Assembly: GCF_918797505.1 (NCBI RefSeq)
Contig: NC_092798.1
Coordinates: 52,386,826-52,450,825, forward strand
From: Bemisia tabaci
Taxonomy: Eukaryota > Arthropoda > Insecta > Hemiptera > Aleyrodidae
DNA: 64,000 bases
Reading direction: 5' to 3'
Below, piece after piece: positions 45,871 through 56,800 of the stretch. Below the pieces are notes generated by a model. The model was not told where the DNA came from. It saw nothing but the letters and a program-made list of their open reading frames with translations, and made no database searches. How positions within the stretch are numbered: position 1 is the stretch's first letter; each line of letters begins with the position of its first letter. A program made the translations under genes and the position numbers.

Positions 45871-45922
45871 ACTTTTTCATAACTATTTGTAGAATACTGG
45901 TGACCACATTTTTTTGTTTGTT

Positions 45923-46194
45923 CCTTATATCTACGGCGTAAGTCCGCAATCACATATCTCGTTTGCGGTGTCTGAGAATCTCTGCCTCAATGTATTCTTT
46001 AAAAGGAGAGCGAATTGCCATCATTCCTTGAAGTTTATGCAGAATTATCTCCGAACAGAGAATAAAAATTACGGCAGTTTTAAAGAATTACCGTCGAGTA
46101 GTTTTCTGTTTTAACAAATAAAGTAGGTATGACAGGAAGTCTGCGACGTCGCAAAACGAGTTATGTGATTGCCGACTTACACCGTCGATATGTT
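45923..46194. mobile_element. MITE of the GACGTCGCAAACGAGA family
   Basis: Left TAAGTCCGCAATCACATATC, TCGTTTGCG; reversed right TAAGTCGGCAATCACATAAC, TCGTTTTGCGACGTCGCAG. Internal GTCGAGTAGTTTTCTGT is shared with 34094-34345 and 55710-56210. Confidence 0.82.
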
Positions 46195-46442
46195 CCAGGA
46201 CAATGCAGATCTAATATTTGACGAACTATCGGGACGGATTTACAACAATAATTCAGATACCTAATCAATAGGTGCGTTCCGATAGCCGAAATAAATAGTA
46301 AGAAATTATCCAGAGTTCCTGGTTTAGATAGTATAAGTGAGGAATCTAGCCGTCAATTAATTGGAATTCACATTTATCAATATTGTAAAGAAGAGGCTGA
46401 AAAATAAGCTTTAATCATTAATCACCATTTATAATTCCGCAA

Positions 46443-46872
46443 GCCTTTTCTTTGCATCAAAATTCAGATTTGGTTCAAAATTTAAAGTCGTAAATTTGGA
46501 TTGTTTCTCATGGAAGAGATAAATTAATAACGGAAAATTTGCAACGTCGCGATGGAGATACGTGGTTTCGCACTTCAGTCAGTGTGATACGGACATCCAT
46601 CAAGTTTAAAAAATGCATCAAGTCCCCGTCAACGCCGACCAACACGTTTGTCGATCGAATCAACTACAGGTATCATGCGTAGGAGGTCAAAACGCCTTCA
46701 ATTTTTTGAACGCAATACGGTCATCCGTCGAGGTTGTATAGTTGTATCAAGGCGCCGTAGCAAACGCGTCCCATTGTTTATCGTTACATACGAATATAAG
46801 TTGAGAGAGGCCAGTCATAATGCCTTCAATTTTATACATACATATTTTTGGGCAAAATGAGAGACGACGTTT
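46443..46872 (+). repeat. 430-bp direct repeat, copy 1
   Basis: Nearly identical over 430 bp to 48208-48637, with only a few single-base differences (for example GTCATCCGTCG against GACATCCTTCG). It includes an inverted copy of the GTCCGTGTTGC core repeat and a MITE end. The repeats enclose about 1.34 kb. Confidence 0.92.
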
Positions 46873-47312
46873 GTTGCCGCCGCGCACCAGTAAAAAAAAA
46901 AAAAAAAATTCTGTCAAGAAACCGCATGTGCACGACGACTCACTCATGAGTTGACGGCAGGTCGCTGCACTACTAGCGAATCCTGTAGGCATTACGGCGA
47001 ATCAAGCAACCGCGCCGCGGCCGCGCTCTGTCAGAGAAGCCGCGAAGCCGTTTTATCTCTAGAACTCTGACTGTACAACAGGTGCACGACGACTCGGTAC
47101 TCATGAGTTGTCTGACCGCTCGACTTCCTAGCTTTAATAGAAACTTGAATCTAAGTTTTTCTTAATTTTACATTCACAAATCGCCACGGTAACATTGTAA
47201 AAATCAGTGGAAAAGAAAAAACCAACTTTAGAAGTTTATTCTTCTGTATGTTTATGCGGATAAAGTCAAAGACAACCTACTGAAGGAAGTATTGATTCCG
47301 TTGTTTCTGAAA

Positions 47313-47755
47313 TCTCTCTTCACGAAAACTTTTCACCGTTTTTTCGCCCACCATGGCGAATAAAACAGATCACGTCAATTAAAACTGGGGAAAAGGTTGA
47401 AACACCTTTTTTCCGCCCCTCCTTTTTTCCTGGAATCTTTCTCGCGAAAGTTTATTCAGGGTTTTTTTTTCGCTCACCACGACGAATGAAAATCACGTCA
47501 ATTAAAAATCACGTCAATTAAAACTGGGGAAAAGGTTGAAACACCTTTTTCCGCCCCTAATTTTTCCTGGAATCTTTCTCGCGAAAGTTTATTCAGGGTT
47601 TTTTTCGCTCACCATGGCGAATAAAAATCACGTCAATCTAAAAACTAGGAAAGATTAGTATAGCACTTTGAAGTTGAAACACCTTCTCCACTCACCGAAT
47701 GCTCTCTTCACGCAAGTGTTTTGAGTTTTCTTCGCTCACTATGGCGAATAAAAAA
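47313..47755 (+). repeat. Tandem repeat, about 130-bp unit, 3.3 copies
   Basis: Units start near 47313, 47441, 47578 and 47705. Each contains a CTTCACGMAAG/CTCGCGAAAG start, CGCTCACCATGGCGAATAAA, ATCACGTCAAT and GGTTGAAACACCTT. The second unit has an extra ATCACGTCAATTAAAA duplication. Flanking 46900-47310 and 47760-48200 are unassigned. The latter is CG-rich with CATTGGCTCGC and CCAATGAAAT boxes. Confidence 0.85.
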
Positions 47756-48207
47756 AGAACCTAAATAAATTTGCATTGATCCAAATAAAATCTCAAATAA
47801 AAAATTAGTGCACCTCAAAATTTTACCTCCGCTTTATTTCCCCTTAAAGAAAATTAAAATCCTTCTAAAATTACGAAACAAAATTATTCAGGATTAAATT
47901 AAACCAGCTTCCGCATTTATGCGAGCACCAATAACTAAGCGCGCTACTATCTATGTAGCTCCTCCCTTCATTTTTACTGGCTCTCAGTTAACATCCGCTT
48001 CCCGCGCAAAAATTAATCGCGAGCGGGAAATATGAACGAGGGAAAAAACCATTTTTTTGAATTTTCCCGCGCGAACACCACTCCTCATTGGCTCGCTGCG
48101 TAGTCGAAGCTCCGCCGAGCAAAATTCCAGGAGCCAATGAAATCATTCCTGCCTTGACCGTGCTTGCACGCAGAGCTCGCCGCTCCACTTCCACTAGCCA
48201 TCCTCCC

Positions 48208-48637
48208 GCCTTTTCTTTGCATCAAAATTCAGATTTGGTTCAAAATTTAAAGTCGTAAATTTGGATTGTTTCTCATGGAAGAGATAAATTAATAACGGAA
48301 AATTTGCAACATCGCGATGGAGATACGTGGTTTCGCACTTCAGTCAGTGCGATACGGACATCCATCAAGTTTAAAAAATGCATCAAGTCCCCGTCAACGC
48401 CGACCAACGCGTTTGTCGATCGAATCAACTACAGGTATTATGCGTAGGAGGTCAAAACGCCTTCAATTTTTTGAACGCAATACGGACATCCTTCGAGGTT
48501 GTATAGTTGTATCAAGGCGCCGTAGCAAACGCGTCCCATTGTTTATCGTTACATACGAATATAAGTTGAGAGAGGCCAGTCATAATGCCTTCAATTTTAT
48601 ACATACATATTTTTGGGCAAAATGAGAGACGACGTTT
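48208..48637 (+). repeat. 430-bp direct repeat, copy 2
   Basis: See 46443-46872. To the right it continues into TTTTGCGACGTTGCAGACTT, the expected other end of the GACGTCGCAAAC MITE, so this copy looks like the more complete one. Confidence 0.92.
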
Positions 48638-49548
48638 CTCCTTTTGCGACGTTGCAGACTTCCTCTGAAATTTTATTTTTCTTTCGAGAAGCTGGTCAAC
48701 ATAAAACTTTAATTCTCCACGATTTTTCGTATTCGATAGCAGAAGATTTTTCTCAAAATTATATGAGGTTTGGAAGCAGACAGTGATGCAAAAGCCACAT
48801 AACTGTTGTACCTCAAAATGTTGGTCATGAAAATGGGTTTGGAGAAGAGGTCGCGAAGTTGGTCTTTGATATCAGGCTCGGCAAGTCTGAGAAGACCATT
48901 TTGACAACATCTATTAAAATGACCGTTCAGCGTTCACCTCCTCTTTTTTGAAATGCAAGGCATCACAATACTGGCACTTCACATTTAAAAGTCTGAAATT
49001 ATTTTCCGGAATAATTTAATTTTTCCAGATTAAAAATTTAAATTGTTATTAAATGATGATAAATTCAAAATTCCAATTTCAACTTCAAAAATTTCAGAGC
49101 ATGTTATATCTTCTTTCAAAATTTATTGTCAATTCAAGTTGCTATTCAATTATAATAAATAACTTGAACGTGGTTGTTCAATGATTTCTTAGGAGCAGTT
49201 CCCTTTCAGTGTTTAGCGGCCGCGTAGTGGCCTCAGGCCCCTAGTTAATAAATATTTCACAACGAAAATTTAACTACAAATTAAGGGGACGGGGTCGTTT
49301 AAGTATTACGTTTAAGGGGTAGTAAGTAGTAGTTGGTCGTTTAAGCCACTTGGGCGCAATTATCATTATTGAACAATATTTATGTACTCATAACAGTTGT
49401 ATCAAATAATATCTTTTATTAACGATCAAAAGTATGGAGGGAAAAATTGATTTTGCCAAATTTCAAGGTAGGTAGTTGTAAACTCACCCTAAAATTTTCA
49501 AAAGCTGCAACATTTTTTCCTTTGTATGACTATTTTTTCGCAGAAAAT
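48638..49548. other. No recognisable gene
   Basis: AT-rich, unassigned. Only simple A/T runs and a short GTCGTTTAAG repeat near 49299 and 49335 were noticed. Confidence 0.4.
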
Positions 49549-50062
49549 ACGGATTCTGGGACTTAGTGAGTTTTTGGACTACCGCTCTCTTTTTGCGTGC
49601 CGTAGTATCTTGATTTATTTTGCGAGGAAAGCTCCGTGCGATGCCTGTCATTCTTAATATGTTGGAGCGCCTTCAATTTCGTATGATACTGTGCAACACG
49701 TCTGTTGTGAAATAGTTGCTTGAGACCCCGTGGTACGCTGCTTCGCGGCGGGCGACCGGCCAGCGCATTGGCGCCTACAAACCCAACTGTGATACTTCAA
49801 CCATTGCGCAATGCGTGAAGTATCACTGTTGGGTTTGAAGGCGCGTTTCGCTTCGCGCGGCACCGCGCCGCTCGCTGGGTTACGACTTACGCTCTAGTAT
49901 TTGAACTCGCAGAATCAGCGTTTTTCAACTCATGATTTTGAAACGTTTGCACACTCTGCATGGCTTATTTTCATTTAAATTGATGAAAAAAAAAAAAAAG
50001 TATTAAAGGAAAATAAAATGTGTGTTTTGTAAATACTAAGGTGGTTCTGTGTCAAATTTAAT
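49549..50062. repeat. Second copy of the repeat at 42473-42987
   Basis: Collinear with 42473-42987 throughout. The central palindrome is slightly imperfect here (TTCAACCATTGCGCAATGCG). It is uninterrupted and sits in plain AT-rich DNA. 50063-50694 holds nothing recognisable. Confidence 0.85.
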
Positions 50063-50694
50063 AATTTCCAGACCACTTCAATGTTTTCTTTTATATTTTG
50101 TGCTTTATACTGTGCTGCAGCATGGTGTAAGCGCAAGCAACCGCTCAGAATTGGACGTATTTGAATCTAAAAGATCGACGTACAATTTGGCAATTTGGTT
50201 AGAACCAAAAATTACGTGCTTCTTTGGTTTTCTTTCCTCTTTTATTCATATTTGTATAGTTTCTTTCAACACAACTACGGCTTATTGAGATTAATATCGA
50301 TGCCGTCACTTGGTAAAGGTTTTGCAAATATTTGCCATGCATTAATGTAATTTTTTTTAAAATGATGTAATATTTTCATTCAAAAAAAAAAAAAGTACAT
50401 ATATATATTTTATAAAGAAAATTTTAAGGATAGAAATAGAACCAAATATTCACCAACCAAAATTTTAAAAGATCATTTAAAAAAAAGTAACATTTCATTT
50501 AAAAAATGAGTTACCATAGCAATACCTCCGTCCCTCTCAATTTTCTCATTTCGATTTTGTCAATATAATTTCACACATGGACTAAAATATAACGCTTGAA
50601 CGAAGTCACTGTTGCTCAATTTACACGAGTATGTAAACAACTACAAAACAGGTGTGCAGATAAAAAATCGTGAACGGAATGTCATGAAACTGAA

Positions 50695-51040
50695 AAAAGA
50701 AATTGGCTAAAAAATGGGAAATGTTGAGATGCGTAGTCTCAAAACAAAAATACCGAGCTGTGATTGAACATAACTTTACTCTCACTAAGGCTTATACATT
50801 TTTTGAATGAAAAATAGCAATCATGAAATAAGACTCTACATTGTGGTCGCAGTGACCCAGGTTCGAATCACTTAGGTTACTGCGGCCACAATGCAGGGTT
50901 TTATTTCATGCTTACTGTTTTCATTCAAAAAGTGTATAAGCCTTAATGAAAGCAAAGTTGTGTCCAATCACAGCTAGGTATTCTTGTTTTGAGACTTGTG
51001 CATCTCAACTTTTACCCCCTTCTTAGCTAGATTATTTTCT
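50695..51040. mobile_element. Foldback element with a tRNA-like box at its tip
   Basis: Arms of about 150 bp: TTGAGATG, GTCTCAAAACAA, ATTTTTTGAATGAAAA, TGAAATAA and ATTGTGGTCGCAGTGACC all recur inverted. The short loop reads CAGGTTCGAATCACTTAG, and GGTTCGAATC matches the RNA polymerase III B box. Confidence 0.8.
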
Positions 51041-51054
51041 TTGGCTGGATTTTG

Positions 51055-51870
51055 ATCGGTGCAGTAATGCTTTAAGTTATTTTTTTGAGACTAAATATTT
51101 GATGCTGAAGCCAAAATTTTCCATACGTGGTAATTAATTAAAATAGTCAACTCAACCATGACTTCAATAGCAAAATTGAGCACAAAGGCATCAATATGGG
51201 TTCTTGAAAGTTAAATTCATGTTTCAATGTTAAGAAATTCTCTCAGGAGATTCAATTTTCATTCTCTTTGCTTGGTTCAAAGTCTTCGTCAGTACCCTAG
51301 ATTAACGGAAGATGGACTTAACACGGAGAAAAATAGAAGCGTGCTGAGCACCAACGTTGCTTTAACGTCCACTGGATGTGGTGGAGTGCAGGAAAATATA
51401 TCGCCTAGTGGAGGAAGTATGTGTGAAAGTACAGGAGGAATGTGCTGAGGACAGTCGCCGGCTGTGCCCAAGTGCGGATTGGAAAGGTAAAGCAAAATCA
51501 TCATCCGCCGCATATGCTGAGGTGCAGATTCCAGTGCTCAGTGCCATTCTATTCTTCTCCATGAAGGCTTAAATTTTTGGAAATAATCGTGTTTTTTCAA
51601 GTAGTTTTAAGTATTATTTAACTCAGGGCATGCCTAGCCCTGAATTTTCCAAAGATGGTGATTAATCAATATACACAAGTCAAGCATGACTTCAATGATG
51701 AAGAATTCCATTTGGCAAAATTGAGCCGAAAGAAGTATGGATTCTTAAAAGTTTAAGTTATAGTTCAATGTTTTAACATTCTCCCATAAGGATCAATTTC
51801 CATTCCCCTTGCTTGGTTCAAAGTCTTTATCAGTCCCTACATTATCAGAGGATGGACTTAAAGCCTAAAT
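51055..51870 (+). repeat. Diverged direct duplication, first copy split by a MITE
   Basis: 51055-51319 and 51567-51870 share GCTTGGTTCAAAGTCTT, GATGGACTTAA, CATGACTTCAAT and AAAATTGAGC in the same order. A 247-bp MITE at 51320-51566 interrupts the junction. Confidence 0.7.
51320..51566. mobile_element. MITE, GGAGAAAAATAGAAG ends
   Basis: CACGGAGAAAAATAGAAGCG, TGCTGAGCACC on the left. Reversed right: CATGGAGAAGAATAGAATGG, CACTGAGCACTGG. The middle is GC-richer than its surroundings. Confidence 0.78.
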
Positions 51871-53413
51871 TTTCATAAGAAGGAACTAAGTCTAAAAGTA
51901 TGGACACTTTTTGGGAAGCCTCCGACGAAACATAAAAGTCTGTACAGCTTCACTGCACAACTAAAAAGCACAAGAGGTTAAGAAAACGAAATTTTATTAA
52001 AACATAAATTATCACAGACTCAAACTGTTATACATATGTACATTAAAATACATAATGTCAATTTACACAGTTTCACTTAAAATTAATTAGATTAGAGCAC
52101 ACTCTTAAAAGATTACCGACTTGCGACAAAACTTAATACTGAATCAGTATGAATTCAGATCTTGAAACAAAATTCCCAAGTGTTTTCACAAAAATCAAAC
52201 TTGAAAAGAGATGATGACAATGTTCAGTGGCATGGATTGTTGTAAATTCTTCTAAGCCAATGATACTGGTGGGACTTGATTAAACTAAAAGGCGGTCTCT
52301 GCCACTGTTATAAAGCTTTACTGGGTAAGAAAGTGACATTTGGCAAGACATTGCAGAACAAATTTAAACAGTTATTCTTAAATTTTCGAAGAGCTTTTTT
52401 TCCTACTGTTTAGAGCGGTTTTGATGGGACGGTATTAATTTCCAGGTTTGTGAAAAATGTATCCCATTAACTGAAAAAATTTTACTTTGCTTCATCAAAT
52501 AGATATCCCAATCCTTCCAATAAAGTAAAAGCTTTTCCTTTCTTTCTTTCTTTTTTTTTTTTTTTGAAGAAAATTGCTAATTGGGGAGCAAGAGGTCAGT
52601 CTGAGTTAGCATATGATTACTATTTTGGGAAGATCTGGCCAAAAATTATAAAATAGTAAAGAGAATTGGTAACGGGAGAGAGTTAACAAAGGTAAATTTA
52701 GAATTTAAGAATGACCCTACGCTGAAATTAAGTCACGAGATAGATTGATCGTATCTGTTAATGCTGCTGTTGTGTTTTTATCAGGCTGGATAATCAAAAA
52801 GCTGTCAGTGCTTTTGGTGATCAAAGATCATCGATTATCCAGTCAACCCTTTATCTACATTTAAGCAAAGTTTCTTAATTAACAAAGACAATTTTTTTTA
52901 ACTCCAGCCTAACATGAAAAACTAACATCCTTACCCCTTAGAAAAAAGAGAGACAACACGTAAAGCAACCTTCAAGGATCGTATCTTCAACTTTAAATAC
53001 CAATAATTCAGCTTTAACAAGTCAGTTAAGAAATACATATTGACGGTGAAAAATTTGAAAATTGTGCCAACACTAGCACATAAGAAGAAAAGAGAACTAT
53101 CTATCCAACATTGTCAAGGTAGATAAAATCACAAATGACAGCAGAATGAGCAGTAATCTTCGAATTCAGTTACATAATGAATAATTCTTATGAGATTCAA
53201 ATTCAGTAGAGAAAAAATACACAAATGTGCTTATCATTTTTCAACAAAAATAATAGACTACTGGCAGACCTGAAAACTTTTCTGGTGCATGGAAAATTAT
53301 GAGGAAAAAATTCTATGAGACAATGTTCACAGACAGACTTAAGATACAGAACAGAATCTGAAGTATTTAAAGTTGTCAAGACATTCACATTTGAGTTACT
53401 TTTTTTTTTAATT
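51871..53413 (-). other. Probable ERGIC2 3' UTR and downstream sequence
   Basis: No coding region. A minus-strand AATAAA signal (TTTAATAAAATTTCG) near 51985-52000 is a plausible ERGIC2 polyadenylation site, which would give a 3' UTR of about 1.4 kb. This is inference; a nearer site cannot be excluded. Confidence 0.35.
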
Positions 53414-53823
53414 TTACGAGACAACACTCTCTGGAATAAGTGATGCAACAGGTGGAGGAACTTCAATTATCTTGACTACTTTCTCATTGTCCAGCCGAGG
53501 CGCTTGGTCCGGCTCAGAGAGGTAGGAACCAAAGAAATGCTCGATAACTTCTTTCAGAATGCCAAAGACAATTAGGATCCCAGCAATGGTTGCCACTAAC
53601 CTGATGAAAAACCTCAAGAAGGAGTCGTAATCTTCCTTCACGATGACTTTTAGAGCACTCGTATCATACTTGAAGAATATACCTGAGACTCCATGAGATC
53701 CAGCATCGTGATCAATCAATCTGGTCAACTCCTTGACAGAATACTGGTAGGTTTGAACTCGTGACTGAAATGTTTGTACATCCGTTGGCACGACCTCGAT
53801 GAAGTATTGGTATAAGGTATTAC
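53414..53823 (-). CDS. ERGIC2: ERGIC2 exon 5 (terminal)
   Basis: 410 nt after TTATTTGTAG. NTLYQYFIEVVPTDVQTFQS, YSVKELTRLIDHDAGSHGVS, GIFFKYDTSALKV, then the second membrane span and an acidic/Pro tail (EPDQAPRLDNEK, EVPPPVASLIPESVVS). Confidence 0.96.
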
Positions 53824-56800
53824 CTACAAATAATGAAAATAATAATGTTGAAAATTACAAGTAGAGTGAAAAAACCCATTTTTATTAATTTCGATACATC
53901 ATAGGGAGAATTTTCAGTGTCAGCTCTATTCATTCATTCCAATGTTTGCAATCTTTTGAGTCCATAATTTATGACAGCCTAGAGATTGGGCATTTCTGTT
54001 CACGTAAAATCATTGCAGATCTACTAAATGTTGGGTAACAACAATTTACTCAAGGGGTAACGAGGTAAAATACAATGAGTAAACAAATTATTGTTGCAGG
54101 CAGAAGAAGTGAATAAAGAGTACGTCACCAAAAAAGAGTGATGAGCACACACTAAGTACTCCATAAAAAAATAAATTCATACATCTTCAAATGAATTCCA
54201 GTTGATGGTATTGTGCAATTCAATGTTTTAGCATGAATCAAATTTTCCGATTGCTCTCCTGTGTCATTAATTACATGTGATACATTCACTTGATTGCAGC
54301 AAAAATATCGCAAACCTTTTGCTTTCTTTTCTTTCTTCTTCTTTCTTTTTTATAAAACGGCTTCTTGACGAGAAATAAGTGTAAAATTCTATTTCTTCAG
54401 CATGTTGTGTAAACTCAAGACTCTAAAAATGCCTGTCCATTCTTTCAATTTTATCAGCTCACTAAGTATCATTTCAAAATGTTGATTTCCACAGGCTAAC
54501 GAGAGGTACCTTTTTAAAGGAGTACAAGTTGCAAGGTCCATTTTTCTTTCTTACTACTTTTTCGGTTACATTTAATACCTCGAATTTACATTTTCTGCGA
54601 TAACAGGTGGAAGAAACTAATTTAAAAATTCATCCTTTAGACTTAAAAGAAGGAGCTGAAAGTATTTGGCGTAGCTAATAAAATAGATTAACCTACTCTG
54701 TGTTGTGACTTTGTGATCTCCATCTAAAGGATTTATGATTCCAGGACTCGCTTCACCAAAGGATAGTCTGTCGATCCTATGACTAAAATTATGTTTATTA
54801 TCAGTCATGAAGGCAGAAATATGGATATGACCACTCGGGAGGGATAGGGATTTGCCGGCTGTTATGTGAAAATTTCCAGAAACTTTGTTTAGAATCATGG
54901 TTCCGTGAATTCTGCAAGCGTCTGTCGGCCTCTCGGTTTGACTTTCCTGAAAAAATTTTATTCCAATTGAAAAATACAGCATTATGATGAAAGAGGATGA
55001 TGAAGGGTTGATATTTTTAAAGTCCAGATTAAAATTTTTGTGTCGGAAGGCACTGATCAAAAAGCATCCACGGATACTGAATTACTTGAAAAATATTAAA
55101 TTTTTGCTGCTAATTTGACCAGACTGCTCTGTCATAGTCATTAAATCCATATTGATACAAACCTCACCATAGAAAGCTTAATTTTGTGGGTAATTTGTGA
55201 AGTTAGGACACAACATTTCTTTTAGAAAGGATTATCTTTGAAAGGAGTTTTTTTCTCTGTCTTTCCTGCATAGAGTGGCCGCTAGAATTAATTTTTTTTT
55301 CGGGAGGAAAGATACAGCATGAGTAACAGAATTTTATCAAATTTTGGTATTCATTTTAAAATTCTACTCACCTGGGAGGAACTCCCTTATAAACTTTAGT
55401 ATAACCATACTTCCACAAAAGATCTTTGAGACTGTGATAGGACTCTGTGAGGTGTGTATTATAGAGTCTGACATTATCAAAATACCGTTGCTGATCTTCA
55501 TCTAGTTCAAACCATGTGTCCTCTTCGGCCAAAGTTCCAAATTTGAACATTGGCTGGCTTGTTGAATCAACTATATCAGCTCCAATATCTAAAAAAAGGT
55601 GAATGAATGAAGAATTACAGCTTTCGTAGAGGTGTAATGCATGTTATGGTATGAGTTTCAAACATGACAAATGAATTTTTTAATTGAGTTCACCTGGATA
55701 GGTATCCACGGTGATACTCTCAACCCACCAATCTCGTTTGCAGTGTTTTGAAATCTCGCTCCCATTTTATTTTTTCCGAGGGGCATTAATCATTCCTTGA
55801 AGGTTTCACAAAATTTTCTTTCCAGAGAGAAGAAATGAACTGAGTTAAGCAGAAAGGAACCAACCCACATTTTGGAAAAAATTGGGTTATGAGAGGTTTT
55901 GAACTCAACCACTTCTCTACTATCTATCGCCAAAAATTTAAAGTTTTTGGTTGGGCAAATTTTGCAGAAATTGAACTTGAAGTTCATCCTTTACATTGAG
56001 TCTTATGCAGGAGCCAAACTTTAAACCTCTTTTTCTCGGTTCAATCCCGATGTGGCTTGGTTCCTTTCTGTTTAACTCGGTCCAAATATTATGGAGTTTT
56101 TGAAAAATTGACGTTGAATAGTTTTCCATTTAAAAAATAAAGTAAGACAGAAAGTGTGAAACGTTGCAAACCGAGACACATGGTTTGGGAGTTTCACTAG
56201 TGATACTCTAACAAGGCTAGGCTATTTCCTTTTTTTCCCCAGAACTAAAAACATAACTGCCAATCTATTATAGACTTTTGAAAGCATCGTTTACCAAAAA
56301 TATTCAAAGCAACATTATATTTTTAAGGCTCTTCCATTTTTCATTTTTCTTAGTAGTGAAAGGATTCAAAATGGACTGAAATAATTCAATTCATTACGGA
56401 ATATGAGAGTGAACTTTGTCCAAAATCTTTCTGGCTTTGGCTTGTAACTGGAAGAAAAATCAGTAAAATTTTCAGTTAGCAATGCTAAACAATTTGCACC
56501 AAAGTAATGGAAACTTAATTTTAATGGATCAATATACTTAAATCCAAGTTCTTCCTGTGATTTTAATTAGCGTTAAGTATGTTCTAAAATTGAAACTTTT
56601 GACAGTACAAAAGCACCAGTATTACTGATCCTTATTATATTCACAGGAGATGTGAAAATATGTCTTAGTGGTCCTTTAATAGGTAACAAATATACTTTAA
56701 TTGATAGATGCACTGACATTGATGAATTTTACTTACTAACACACGACATGGCAACCGTTAGATCAACATTGATTGAAAGCTTTGTATCATAATCTACGTC

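Noticed and set aside
46443..48637. LTR retrotransposon
   Set aside because: No TG/CA ends, no primer site, no coding sequence, and copy 2 extends into a MITE end absent from copy 1.
50867..50893. tRNA gene at GGTTCGAATC
   Set aside because: No A box at the right distance and no acceptor or anticodon stems; the pairing seen is that of the foldback arms.
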